Part shown: positions 31,566 through 41,899 of the stretch, one piece after another
How the letters are laid out: each line of letters begins with the position of its first letter
Numbering within the stretch: the first letter of the stretch is position 1
Source: Grifola frondosa
Taxonomy: Eukaryota; Basidiomycota; Agaricomycetes; Polyporales; Grifolaceae
Reading direction: 5' to 3'
Assembly: GCA_001683735.1 (NCBI GenBank)
Contig: LUGG01000032.1
Location: forward strand, 1-64,000
Length of the DNA: 64,000 nucleotides
Program-made: the position numbers and the translations under genes
The notes under the pieces: generated by a model
Seen by the model: the letters and a program-made list of their open reading frames with translations, nothing else
The model's database searches: none
What the model was told of the DNA's origin: nothing

Positions 31566-34381
31566 TCAATGTGAATCCTGCTGCGTCTGCGGCCCGGCCG
31601 CAAATCCTGAGTCGGTGATAATACTATCTCCACCGACCAACCACATAACCCGAAACTCTGGTACTGTATCCGCTTCTTCTGCTTCTGTTGCGACTCTTTT
31701 GTTTCTTTTTTGTCTCTTTTGTGGTCGTCGCAATCTTCTGTGGTATCCGCGGGTCCACATGTTTCCACATGGTCGCATCATTGTCATATGTCTCAGCATA
31801 TGTCCGTCCGGATTGGTCTGTATCTTCTGTGTCTTCCGTATCGCGGCCCGGCCACGATTATCTCCTGGAACGGTGACACCTATTGTGCCGAGTGCTTGGT
31901 GCAGCGGATCCCAATTGATCTTGCCCAATTGACGACCTGTGATTAGCTCTGCTGGACCGGAGACGTCATGGCCTAGATATGACATCATTGTGGCCATAAA
32001 CTCATTCGTTCCACAGAGCGCACTGCCATTGCCCAATAGTATCACCGTTGTCTCCTCAGGCCTCAACTTCGGCTGACTTGGGACAAGCGATAGGAAATCC
32101 TCATCAGGGGTCTCCTGATCAAGGGGATCCACACTTTCTGTCCTTTGATAGTCTCCCGCCTGTGAGTTGCCTGATCATATAGATCCTCCTCTTCATCGGC
32201 TGATTGTGGATCGTCGGCTTGACTAGGTAATTCCCCGAGTGGAATTTGACCGTCTATCAAGATGCTGTCCGACAAATCCTCCGAAGGGCCCATTGGTACT
32301 TCGAAATTCTGATCCGATGTCTGCTTCCATTCTTCAGACGTTCCTGCTTCTGCTTCAAGACTGCTAGGCGAACAGGGAACATCCGAATAGAAAACCATGT
32401 GGAGAACCCCATGGCCTCTGTATCGTCTCCCGTTCATCGTCATCCTAACATCTTGTAGCAGGTACTGTCCTTCAGCATGGTCCGGCTTCGGGGACAGTGG
32501 GCCTGGATGCACAATACGAGCATTCTTGACTCGTATGTCTGTCATCAGGGTAGCCACTTCCTCTATCACCTGTCCTAACTGGTCCTGATGCACTTTACGA
32601 AATGTGTCATACAGTTTCCGGTTCTCCTGTTCCACCATCCGATTGGACTCCAGAAAATGAGGGGATCTTTCCTCATCAGGAAAGTCTTCATCCCAGTTTT
32701 CCGGGGAGTTCAACTCGGTGGGAACCATGCTGCCAGAATCATCCATCGTCTCCTTCCGAGGGGCTGGACTGTCACCAGGTTTAATCTGGAGCTGCGCCAA
32801 ACGCATCTCAACCCGATTGACATCCAATCCTTTCGAAGGAGCCTGATCCACTGTGGTCATCGCACATAGCCGAAAGGTTCTATCCAGAACATCTTTCTGG
32901 ATGCCCGGGCTCGTGATGAGAAGCTCATAGGAGTGGAGCTTCAAGCTGTCACGAATACCAAGGTATAATCCTTCCGGCCTATGCTGCAGACTGAATTCGT
33001 GTTTCTGCTGCCATGATCTTCCCAAGATCCCGGGAACTGCTAGGTCTTCCACAATATACAATGTGGCTTCAGTATCAATCCGGCCGATGGACAGTGGCGT
33101 GTCCCAAAGGCCTATGCAGGAAAGTGACTTTCCGGTCACGTCCTTGATTGATACGTCATCATCAACTTCCCGGCTGGTACCTCGAGCTAATTTCCATAGA
33201 TCCGCATTCACACAGTTAACCTGCGATCCGGTGTCCACAATAAATGGGATGGAATAGTAACCACATTTTGCATGCAGCACCATCATCGAGTCCGGAGTAG
33301 ACCATGGGCCAAGGAGGTTGCCATCACATTGATAGGACTCCTTGGGCGTAGCGAGGCTTAAAGCTCGGGGCTTCAGTCCCTCAGCTATGATCATCTTAAC
33401 ACTCCCCTCTCGATACCGTCTCATTATATTGCGCGACTTCTGCAATTCCCCTTCTGAAAATGGAAACACCTGGACCAACATGTGGCCCATGCAGCATCCA
33501 GTTCCATAGAAGAAATGTGCATCCCGAAGAAGAAACATACGATGACCATGTGATCTCGTAGTTTCCTTGATGAACTCCACTCCATTATCTGAATGGATGG
33601 TAGTTTCACCAATTCGCCTTGTCATCTGGGTTCTGCTGTCATCCACTTGTGCAGCTAGGAGGGTCCGGTATGTGATAACTTCCTGTCGAGCTTCCCGTTC
33701 CTTGGCTGAATCATCCACAGGGTCAGTATCGTCCATATCGGAGTTATCGTCCTCCTGGTCTTCACTGTCTTCATCGTCATGCTCTGCCTCCTCATCTGTT
33801 TGGATCCCGATATCCTTCTGGTCTTCTTCTGCTGTGGCAGCATGATCGTCATCTCCCTCAGGCTCTTCTGCGATAGAAGTGACACCTGGAGATGGACCCC
33901 ACACCTGTGGTTCGATCATATACGATGCTGCATCCTGTGAGTCGTCCGTACGGTACGGCGTTACCAAGACTTCCGAATCTGGATAACCCGGCCGTCCTTC
34001 AAATGTAAGGTATGTGCCTTCGTCCTTTTCCCTGATCCCGACCTTGTTCTTGATCTGCCAAGGTCGTCCTAACAGGCCTTCAAAAGGTGGATTTGGTGCG
34101 ACATAAGCATTGAACGTAGTGCTTATGTGCCCAAATTTCAGCGGTATGTCCGATACGAGACCCAACAATTCTCCGCTACCACCATTCGCATCGTTCATGG
34201 TGATGGCTCGAGATTTGTCCATAGGGGTCTGGACAATAGACTTCCAGACTTTCTCACTGATCACATTCAACTGTGATCCTGTGTCAATGATAAAGTTGAC
34301 CGGCCTCGTCCTACAATTCATCGTGAGACGAATGAGGGGTGACCTGGTCTCTGATATGTCTGTTACGAAATTCGCAGCCAA
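31566..34381 (-). CDS. Z ORF with two retropepsin-like domains
   Basis: The main frame (34381-32063, 772 codons) holds two aspartic-protease-like domains. The first has FIIDTGSQLNVIS near residue 30 and LLGRPWQ about 75 residues on. The second has FIVDTGSQVNCVN near residue 365 and ILGRSWQ at matching distance. A 200-residue acidic linker lies between. The frame continues one base off to 31566. It should follow gag in a polyprotein: the preceding stretch (34432-34653) is the gag C-terminal segment, and one frame slip near 34430 separates them. What should come next, RT, is absent. Which domain processes the polyprotein is unknown. Confidence 0.65.
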
Positions 34382-34431
34382 GCCTGGAACCAGGTTTGCT
34401 GCTACTTCCGCTGCTTCCGTCTTTTTGACTT

Positions 34432-34653
34432 TCAGGACGTTTGAACCTGCTGTGCGACCTCCTTGGAGACTCCGATGAGCTCTCCAACTGAGACCGTAAG
34501 CGACGTGTTCAGAATCCTGTTCATAATGGCCGTGGGATCCACCTCTTTGCTGATTGCAGATGTTCGTGAGACCATCGTGCGAGGCTTCTCCACTGGTTTC
34601 GAAGCACTCTCCTGGCTTCGAAACATCCGTGTTAGGGCTGGATCGTCCATCAT
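34432..34653 (-). CDS. Z Gag C-terminal segment
   Basis: A conserved-looking stretch (TAIMNRILNTSLTVSVGELIGVSKEV) of the kind found between zinc knuckle and protease in agaricomycete gypsy polyproteins. It is linked in another frame to the protease ORF. It is part of a polyprotein, not a separate gene. Confidence 0.5.
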   Translation of the reverse strand: MMDDPALTRMFRSQESASKPVEKPRTMVSRTSAISKEVDPTAIMNRILNTSLTVSVGELIGVSKEVAQQVQTS

Positions 34654-34694
34654 TTCTGCATCATTGTCCGGGTCAAAGTTCCTCTGGTGAACTT

Positions 34695-36170
34695 CTACGG
34701 ACGCAGTTCATGATGTGACTCTGCACTCCCTGCTGCAACTGGCTGAGACAATGGAGGGGTCTGGCGAGGTATGAATTCCCTCTGCTTTCCCTTTGTCATC
34801 ATGGGAACCTTTACGCTATCAAAGACTTGTTTTCGATAGCTCCGGGTTTCCCTCTGAGACTTCTCCACTGGTAGCACCATAACCTCGGGATCAGATTCAT
34901 CATCAGAATCTATCAGCGATTTCCCATAGGTTATAAAGTGCACATTGGGTACGATTCTCCGAATCGCCTGGACCCAATTCTCGTTCATGTCCTTCCGAAG
35001 AATACTCCCATTCATGTCGGTGATCCGTCCTCGATAGTCTTTGAGGATGAATCCTTTAACCAACATTTCCTGAATGGATGGGCAATTTCCCACAATATGG
35101 CCTGGCTCTCCACATCCATAACAGCCCGGTCCATAAGGTCTCCTGTCAAGGAATCTCCCTGGGTCCGGTCTGTCATATCTTGGAGGTGAGATTTCCTGCT
35201 GCCTCGTGTTCTGTAACTGGTTGACACGAGGCATCTGTAGGCATTGTGCAACCAATGGATTTATGGCTGACGCCTGCAGGAATAGCTGACCATACTTTGG
35301 ATCGTCAATCGACAGCTTGTTCATCTGCTGAACTAGCCTGTCAATTTCTGGTACGTCACGATCCTTGGGTGCCTCCTTCTTCTTTACTGAGCTTCGCAAC
35401 TTTGGCAGTGGTTCCGCGACGGGGACTTCTTCGTCCTCCGAGTCACTATCAAAAGTGACCGTCCGTCGCTTGGTCCTCTTTGTCGATTGTTTCTTCGGCA
35501 ACCTCTTCCGTGGAACGTCTTCTTCGTCACTGCCTTCGTCGCTAGAGATGTCACTGTCAAACTCGAAATTCTGCCGGTCTATACCATCGGAATCTAATCG
35601 CTCTGTATCGAAGCGATCACGAGACAGAATGGACTCTGCTGTCTCGTTAATTAGATCCGGGCTATAGGGATCCTCAGGTCTGTGGTGTGGTTCCTTCATA
35701 AGCATACGAAACTCGAGTTGCCTCCGGAATCTTCTTGGCAGACCTGCCCATAGATAGAATGCATAATCCTCGTCATCAAGTTTATCCCTACCCTGCAGCC
35801 ATCCAGCAATCCTGATAAACTTGCGCATGAACCTGCGCCAGTCTTTCAACTCCTGTATCGGTTCTTTCCGATGACGAGCCGCAAACATCTGTAGGTCCTT
35901 CAAGCGAAACCTCTTCTCTTCAAGGTCCGCATTAAAGAAGGTCATGATGTTGGCACGAAGCTCATCCCAGGCCTGCTTCCGGTAACTGGAGAAACCCTCA
36001 ATGGTCTCCTTCACCGTCCTGGAACAATACTCTGTTACTCGCTCGCATTTCTGCGCAGGGGTGAGGTGATGAAGTGCAGCCAACTGGTCGTAGTGGCTGA
36101 GGAACTTCCGCACCTCGGATGCCTCTCCTCTAAACTCCTCCGGGGCGTTCTTGCCTTTCCGGAATGGCAT
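34695..36170 (-). CDS. gag: Z Gag protein with zinc knuckle
   Basis: 491 codons. About residues 1-190 form a retrotransposon-gag capsid-like domain (RKFLSHYDQLAALHHLTPAQKC at the start). About 200-290 is an acidic then Lys/Arg-rich linker. Near residue 355 is the zinc knuckle CYGCGEPGHIVGNC (C-X2-C-X4-H-X4-C). It lies about 190 bp inside the right-hand (5') LTR of Z, as expected. It probably formed the N-terminal part of a Gag-protease polyprotein; the stop at 34695 is followed by related sequence in other frames. Confidence 0.8.
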   Translation of the reverse strand: MPFRKGKNAPEEFRGEASEVRKFLSHYDQLAALHHLTPAQKCERVTEYCSRTVKETIEGFSSYRKQAWDELRANIMTFFNADLEEKRFRLKDLQMFAARHRKEPIQELKDWRRFMRKFIRIAGWLQGRDKLDDEDYAFYLWAGLPRRFRRQLEFRMLMKEPHHRPEDPYSPDLINETAESILSRDRFDTERLDSDGIDRQNFEFDSDISSDEGSDEEDVPRKRLPKKQSTKRTKRRTVTFDSDSEDEEVPVAEPLPKLRSSVKKKEAPKDRDVPEIDRLVQQMNKLSIDDPKYGQLFLQASAINPLVAQCLQMPRVNQLQNTRQQEISPPRYDRPDPGRFLDRRPYGPGCYGCGEPGHIVGNCPSIQEMLVKGFILKDYRGRITDMNGSILRKDMNENWVQAIRRIVPNVHFITYGKSLIDSDDESDPEVMVLPVEKSQRETRSYRKQVFDSVKVPMMTKGKQREFIPRQTPPLSQPVAAGSAESHHELRP

Positions 36171-36342
36171 ATTGAGATAACTCTTATGCCATACCCACTG
36201 GACATCTGACTGGCCAGTGAAGGACTTACATCGCCTGGTACGTCACGTATATCTGTAAACATCACTGGGACCCTGATTGCTAAACTGAACCTCCCAAATT
36301 GGAAATGCCTGTAAAAACTAGACTTCTAAACTGTTTCCCCCT

Positions 36343-36356
36343 CGCGGTGGGCTCCA
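36343..36356 (-). other. Candidate primer-binding site of Z
   Basis: On the minus strand TGGAGCCCACCGCG begins 4 nt inside the 5' LTR edge (36361), the usual place for a tRNA-primer site starting with TGG. The matching tRNA was not identified. Confidence 0.5.
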
Positions 36357-36360
36357 ATCT

Positions 36361-38568
36361 TGTCGTGAGTATGTGGTGTGAGATAGTAACCACTGTATAA
36401 AACGATCTCGATAATCACCGAACCAAAATAGAAAAATCTATCTGTGGCAGGGCGAAATATACCGAAGGGAATCGAGGTATGAAATCAATTTTATACTGCA
36501 CCAAGCTTGACGGGTTTTTCCTGCTTTCCCAGTTATAGGCCTGGCCGAATCCGTTGGGGGGTGTTATCACAATCACGAAGGTAGGTACGATCCCAAGTGA
36601 ATGTTTAACGATGATACGATGATGACTTGCCCGGTACGTTTGTCACTTCTACCTCTCCTCGATATGTCTCCTGTTCTTCTGCTGATGCTCCCTCCGAGGA
36701 AGACTTCTCTTTCCTGTCCTATCAACAGTCAACCTTGCCCACCTCTGTATGGGGTTGCTGCACTGCTGTGACCTGGAAACTGGGGACCAAGACTTCAACC
36801 TTGCCCACCTCTGTTGTGGGGTTTCCTGAAGTGATGTCCGGACTGTGGTAAGCAAGTCAACTGACTATGACGCTTCTGGCTGTGAGACTTTGAGAGTAGA
36901 AATCTGGTGTGATTTGGTATGGAGTGAAGTGGGGTGGTGGGGATACAGAATGGTATCCTTGCCGCCTTGGAGGTCCTCCTTGTTAGGGAAGTGCTGTGTC
37001 TGTGTGGCTGAGTGTGTACACCTATGTGCACACCTGTGATGACGTGAGATATCCCTGTGATACCTCAGTCAAGTGATCTAGTCTGCTGAGTCTGGGGGGA
37101 ATCTGGAGGGTGATCCAAATTCCAGTGGAGACTGTGTTTCTGGCTGCTGCTGGTGGATCCAGTTCTTTGATCCAGTTCTGTTGGATCCAATTTTCTTGGA
37201 TCCAATTCTATTGCCCTCTCTAAGGCAAGAAAGGAGCTCTTTATATACCTTTTGAGAGGGCCCAGAATTCTCCCCGGACTCTTCTTCTCAGACTGTTCCA
37301 GCACTTTCCGGGAGGCTCCAAGCACAAGAAACCATGGTAACTACTGTGCTAGAATCTTCCAGTCCTTTCCAAAGTGTTTTCCTGAATGTTCCAGCTGCAT
37401 CTCCCTGCACTGCCTCTCTGACTTCCTCCAATCAGAGCTCTCCTAGGTCACCCGGCCCTCAGATTTGCATAGCTTTAGTAAGGCTCTTACAAATCTGGGG
37501 CAGGGGATTACAAACCCAAGGTGCCCTTTTCTCCATTTCAAGGACCTTTCTCTCACAGAGTACATAGCCTTGAAGACTTTGTCATCCATTTGAGATATTC
37601 CCTGACTAATGGAGGTCCTCTACCTTATAAATTTGCACAGCCTTAGTAAGGCAATCACAAATCTAGGGTAGGGCCCTTACAAATCTGGGGGAGTTAGTCT
37701 GCCACTTTGAGAAGCACATGGTCTATGGTTCCAGGGCTGTGAGTCTCCTGAAGGCTGTTCTACATCACCTCAGGTGGCTTGTGGCTGTGTATCCCTGTGA
37801 CCATTGCCATGCTTCTCTTTTCAAAGGCTGTACAGACTTTCCCAGGACTCTGCCTTTCTTCCAGTCCCTTCCAGAATTTGCTAACCTGATCTTCTTCTTC
37901 CTGTTTCCGCGATGTCCTGCTGTGTCCAACTCCTTGTCTCCTGACTTTCCTGCACCTGATTCTTTCCCGCACTCCTTCTCCTCATGACCCTCCATGCTTT
38001 CCCATCCCATCCTACTTGATTTAACGATGGTTGTCGTCGTTTACAAGTGGGTGAAGAGGGTAAATCATGGATTCCGGCTTCGTCATCTCGTTATCCGGAC
38101 TGACAGCGTATAGGGAATATCGCCACCAGGTCATTGCATAGGAGACGAGCGAATGCTGAACGTACTCGTATCGTACTGCGAAACCAATGGTGCAGGTGCC
38201 GTCGATGTGAGAAAGGGCGAGGAATATTCGTGTTTCCTGGTACTGGATGATGTGGTCGATATGGCCCGTGAACGTAATTCCGGATCGATCTGTAAGGTGC
38301 ACGAATCCGGACAGTGGCATGAGGTCGAATCCGGTGGCGAGTGTGTCGTATAATAGGATGGGGAACCGAGGATCGATTACCATGGGGCACCATGGCATGC
38401 GTCGATTGGGTGGGATTGGGTGGAGATTTGACATGATTGATGATGTCTAAACTCGATCCCGATGGTGGCCTTCGTGTGCTGTGCATATTACGGCACTCGG
38501 TTGACTTGGTTGCCAAAGATGGTTATTTTTGGCCCTGTCCAGGTACCAACCACGTTTGGTGCGTGACA
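36361..38568 (-). repeat. 5' LTR of Z
   Basis: 2208 bp, TGTC...GACA. It carries the same TATA box (37239-37247, minus) and the same 137-codon ORF (38021-38434) as the other LTR. Confidence 0.85.
38021..38434 (-). CDS. LTR-encoded 137-residue ORF (copy 2)
   Basis: The predicted protein is the same as that of copy 1 (23279-23692). This one lies in the 5' LTR, so element transcripts starting at the TATA box would not contain it from this LTR, while the 3' LTR copy could be transcribed only by its own upstream promoter. Function unknown. Confidence 0.4.
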   Translation of the reverse strand: MSNLHPIPPNRRMPWCPMVIDPRFPILLYDTLATGFDLMPLSGFVHLTDRSGITFTGHIDHIIQYQETRIFLALSHIDGTCTIGFAVRYEYVQHSLVSYAMTWWRYSLYAVSPDNEMTKPESMIYPLHPLVNDDNHR

Positions 38569-40635
38569 GCGTTCTTCGCCGCGCTGGAGGCGCAAGCGAT
38601 ATCCGTGCCGGTCTTGACAGGTTCCGAGGCCAAGGCCATTATGCCCGCTCGACGCAGCACGCGGTTACGCACTACGCTACCTGACACATCGACGGGGCGG
38701 CCGGAGACCTCCAAGGAGTTCGCGAAGCGGATAAAGCGTGTCGTTTTGCACGGACCACGTGCAGAGCGACAGGAGGGCGGGAGTCCTGCGGAAACACCAC
38801 AATCAGTTGCTAATGATGTTGCTAATGACTCACCAGAGTCACCAAGTAATGCCCAGAAGGCTGTGCCAGCGCCAGATGATGCACGTCACATGGAGCCGGA
38901 GGGCGGGCATCCTCTCCCTGAGGATATTCAGCTCTCCGAAGCAGCTGCAAGCCTCAGTAATCAGTTTCTGGGATGTCTATCTGAGAATACAGAGGGAATA
39001 GACTTACCAGCTGTGCTGAGAGGCAGCTACAATGTGGACCCATTCTTCAGCAAAATTCTTGAAGCTCCGAAGCAGTTTAAGAACTTCTGGGTTGAAGATG
39101 GGTTAGTATTTCTCAAGGAACAACACCGCAAGCTGCTGTGCGTACCTAACGTTGTCAGGGACACCCGCAGCATCCGCGAGATCATAATCTCACATGGTCA
39201 CTCGCTATTGGCTCACCTCGGAGCTTACAAGACGCTTGGCCTCTTGAAGGACCACGTGTGGTGGAAATCCATGGCTTCAGATGTTCAGAAGTATTGTGAT
39301 ACTTGCAAGACCTGTAAACGAAGTAAACCCAGCAATCAGAAGCCCTATGGGCTCTTGAATCCCTTATCCATGCCTAGTGCACCTTGGGAAGCTGTTGGTA
39401 TTGATTTTGTGGGTCCGCTTCCTGAATCCAAAGACAGGAATGGAAGTTATGATTCCATCACTGTGATCATTGACCTACTCACCGGGATGGTTCATCTTGT
39501 CCCAAGCCGGACGAATCACACTGCCAAGCAGGTGGCCGAACTTGTGTTTGCGGAAGTCTACAAGCACCACGGCTTGCCGCGGGCAATCGTTAGTGATCGC
39601 GATGTGCTGTTCACGAGCCTTTTCTGGACTCACCTTCACAAGCTGTTGGGTGTCGAGTTGCGCATGTCGAGCGCGTATCACCCCGAGTCCGACGGGTCAA
39701 CTGAACGGGCCAATCGCACTGTCACGCAGATGCTGCGCCAGTGTGTCGGTCCCTCCCAGAAGGACTGGGTGGCCAAGTTGCCTGCGATCGAGTTTGCCAT
39801 CAATTCTGCACGATCAAACAGTACTGGCTATGCACCTTTCTTCTTGAATACTGGACGCATGCCGCGGACCATGATTTGGGATGGTGCAGATCGTAATGAG
39901 TACCCCGGCGTTCGAGCCTACGCGCAGCGCGTGAAAGCTGCCATTGTAGCGGCGCACGACAGCATCCTGGCGTCACGTGTGAAACAGACACGAGACGCTA
40001 ATCGAAGGTGTCGGCCGGCTCCGTTCACGAAAGACGATCTTGTATATATTTCGACAAAAAACATCTCCCTGCCGAAAGGCCTGGCGCGCAAGCTCGCCCC
40101 AAAATTCATAGGCCCCTACAAGATTGTCAGGGACTTCGGAAACAATTCATATCGAATTGACTTGCCTTCTAACCTCCGGCGGCGGGGCATCCACGATGTG
40201 TTCCATGCATCATTGCTTCGAATCCACGAGCCAAATGATGACCGCTTGTTCCCTGGCCGGCTCGATTCGCAAATAACTGAATTGGAGGATCAAGACGGCG
40301 AGTGGGCCATTGACAAGCTTGTCGCTCACCGGGGATCTCGCAACGACGCGATCTTCGAAGTGATCTGGAAATCTGGGGATCGAACTTGGATCCCCTACCC
40401 CGCGATCGCGCATCTGCCCGTCCTCAAGGTGTATTTTGAAGCCCTAGGAATTTCAGAGGTCGGTCAGCTTTCGGACGGCAACGGTCGGCCTCTCTCGATG
40501 ACCCGCAGGTCTTCCTTGGTGCGCTCGGGGCCTCGCGTCGAACCGGACGCCGCACATATAAAAGAACTCACCTCGCGGGACGACGGCCTCACTCCTCGGA
40601 TCCTGCGCCTGAAGAACCAGTCTTGCATCCATTGA
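38569..40635 (+). CDS. X integrase with chromodomain-like C-terminus
   Basis: This is the continuation of X's RNase H after removal of Z (joined at GCGT). An acidic linker is followed by an HHCC zinc domain (HSLLAHLGAYKT... CDTCKTCKRS, about 39195-39325). The DDE catalytic core has VGIDFVGP, IVSDRDVLF and YHPESDGSTERANR carrying the D, D and E, then a GPY-type module (APKFIGPYKIV) and a chromodomain-like segment (FEVIWKSGDRTWIPY, about 40360). Chromodomain tails steer integration to particular chromatin. The frame is also open backwards into the Z LTR to 38437, which is incidental. This is the only complete integrase of the X family here; Y and the left copy are cut at KPYG. Confidence 0.85.
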   Translation, partial: AFFAALEAQAISVPVLTGSEAKAIMPARRSTRLRTTLPDTSTGRPETSKEFAKRIKRVVLHGPRAERQEGGSPAETPQSVANDVANDSPESPSNAQKAVPAPDDARHMEPEGGHPLPEDIQLSEAAASLSNQFLGCLSENTEGIDLPAVLRGSYNVDPFFSKILEAPKQFKNFWVEDGLVFLKEQHRKLLCVPNVVRDTRSIREIIISHGHSLLAHLGAYKTLGLLKDHVWWKSMASDVQKYCDTCKTCKRSKPSNQKPYGLLNPLSMPSAPWEAVGIDFVGPLPESKDRNGSYDSITVIIDLLTGMVHLVPSRTNHTAKQVAELVFAEVYKHHGLPRAIVSDRDVLFTSLFWTHLHKLLGVELRMSSAYHPESDGSTERANRTVTQMLRQCVGPSQKDWVAKLPAIEFAINSARSNSTGYAPFFLNTGRMPRTMIWDGADRNEYPGVRAYAQRVKAAIVAAHDSILASRVKQTRDANRRCRPAPFTKDDLVYISTKNISLPKGLARKLAPKFIGPYKIVRDFGNNSYRIDLPSNLRRRGIHDVFHASLLRIHEPNDDRLFPGRLDSQITELEDQDGEWAIDKLVAHRGSRNDAIFEVIWKSGDRTWIPYPAIAHLPVLKVYFEALGISEVGQLSDGNGRPLSMTRRSSLVRSGPRVEPDAAHIKELTSRDDGLTPRILRLKNQSCIH

Positions 40636-40700
40636 ATTCGTCAATCCCTGGCAATATCCTCCGATTTCTTGCCAATCCGATCCCTCTTCTGCGGCTTGCG

Positions 40701-41417
40701 ATGATTCCCCAGCTCCCGAACAAGTACGCGACGCGTCTCGAGGACCACGACATCATCCTGCCGGGCTTGGACGACCGGCGTTCCTATTGATTCGCGCTCA
40801 GTCAGCTTCAACTTTTCGCGCGCTACGATCGAGCTATCCGGGACAACAACCGGGGCTATCTCCAGGGCGCTGCCCCGGGTGGCTACGACCAGTTTTGCAC
40901 CTTGTGGGCGAGGGACACGGAGTGTCCCTACCAATTCAGCCGATACGCCGCTGGCCTCATTGAGCCTATTGGACTTCACCTCCCTGTCGAGTATCTTGCG
41001 CCCGCTCTGGAGGAGCCGTCCCACCGCGTATTCACACCTGAGCAGCTCGAAGTAATCGACTACGTCCTTTGGGACTCCGTACAATATCGACGTTTCCAGC
41101 GGGAGTGTCGCGCGAAGTCCAAGTCGGAGGAGCAATCAAAGAAGCGTCGTGAACCTGACGCCGCACCCAACCAAGGTGTTGCAGGTCCTTCTTCCAAGGG
41201 GAAGGAACGTGAGGCCGCGCCGAAGAAAGCCAAGATGACCGCTGGCGAGAAGTATCTGACGAAGCAGCGCGAGAGGCGCGAGAAAAAGAAAACTGACGAG
41301 AAGGAAAAGAAAGCTGACGAGAAGGAACAGAAAGCCGACGAAGAAGTCCCGATGGCCGTGGACGAGGACAAGGCCGAGGGTGGCTCGAAGAAGGCAGACG
41401 ACTTGGAGGACCTATAG
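40701..41417 (+). CDS. Extra ORF of X after integrase, one in-frame TGA
   Basis: A frame distinct from integrase starts at ATG 40701 and runs to 41417 with one TGA at 40788-40790. After the stop the frame stays open for 209 codons: a region rich in aromatic residues (LQLFARYDRAIRDNN, FTPEQLEVIDYVLWDS), then a highly charged Lys/Glu tail with nuclear-localisation-like clusters (KKRREPD, KKAKM) and repeats of (E)KKADEKE. It lies between integrase and 3' LTR, where some retroelements encode accessory proteins. The TGA could be a CGA-to-TGA transition. Function unknown. Confidence 0.5.
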
Positions 41418-41452
41418 AAGAGAGCATCGTGTGACGATACTCGGAGGGCGCA

Positions 41453-41742
41453 TGTAGCGGATATAGAGCTGCATCCCGTTTTGGACTTAACCTTCCCTAA
41501 TTCGTCTTCTGTCTTTTTACTGACTAATCTTTTATTTCCTATGTTCTTCCGACTGCTCCACCTAGTCTCGTGACTACTAGAAATTTTACTATCCTACAGC
41601 TATATAAGAACCGGTTTTTCTCATGTAACGACAGCGTACCTAGAGTAGCTAACCCAACCGTTATCCCTGTCTCTTGCGTGCGTTCTCACTCTCCTACCTT
41701 TGTGGTGCCACCGATTTCCTCTTAAGGATCGCGAGCGCTACA
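41453..41742 (+). repeat. 3' LTR of X
   Basis: 290 bp, TGTAGCGG...GCGCTACA, with its own TATA box at 41601-41608. It is oriented toward gene A, whose TATA box lies 58 bp beyond the LTR end, so LTR-driven transcription could run into gene A. Confidence 0.9.
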
Positions 41743-41747
41743 CCACT
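41743..41747. other. Target-site duplication of X, right copy (CCACT)
   Basis: Matches 3996-4000. Confidence 0.85.
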
Positions 41748-41800
41748 CGAACACTTACTATCCGTGCTGTGACAATGCTTGTTTGTCACGACGTCACCTC

Positions 41801-41808
41801 TATATAAG
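41801..41808 (+). promoter_or_regulatory. TATA box of small gene A
   Basis: TATATAAG lies 99 bp upstream of the ATG. The 5' leader (CCTTGAATCCACCATCACCCCTTA) resembles that of copy C (TTGAATACACCACCACCCCTTA). Confidence 0.75.
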
Positions 41809-41899
41809 AGCTGTCAGAACCTTTTCTCGAATCCCCCTCTCCTTGAATCCACCATCACCCCTTAGCAATTTTGTGTCTGCAATACGGCGTCTCATCACA

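Larger units (their letters stand above)
21620..38568 (-). mobile_element. Gypsy-type element Z with 2.2-kb LTRs, RT missing
   Basis: Z is bounded by LTRs of 2207 and 2208 bp with TGTC...GACA ends and flanked by GCGT (21616-21619 and 38569-38572). It is read leftward: gag (36170-34695), a double-protease ORF (34381-32063), about 5.9 kb of unrelated sequence, then the RNase H tail and integrase (25558-23873). The LTRs are almost identical, pointing to recent insertion. Reverse transcriptase and most of RNase H are absent, so this copy cannot move unaided. Confidence 0.8.
4001..41742 (+). mobile_element. Ty3/gypsy LTR retrotransposon X with nested insertions
   Basis: X is bounded by TGTAGCGG...GCGCTACA LTRs (288 and 290 bp) and a CCACT duplication. 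Reading outside-in: 5' LTR, gag, protease, RT and RNase H (4001 to about 10405), then inserted Y and T, then X's own RNase H (21173-21619), inserted Z, then X's integrase (38569-40635), an extra ORF and the 3' LTR. Domain order protease-RT-RNase H-integrase and a chromodomain-like tail after integrase put it in the chromovirus branch of Ty3/gypsy. The inferred order of events is X into a host promoter, Y into X and T into Y, with Z also inserted into X. Confidence 0.85.

Noticed and set aside
38437..38568. In-frame extension of integrase into the Z LTR
   Set aside because: An accidental open frame through the LTR end; X's true reading continues from 21619 to 38569 (GCGT duplication).
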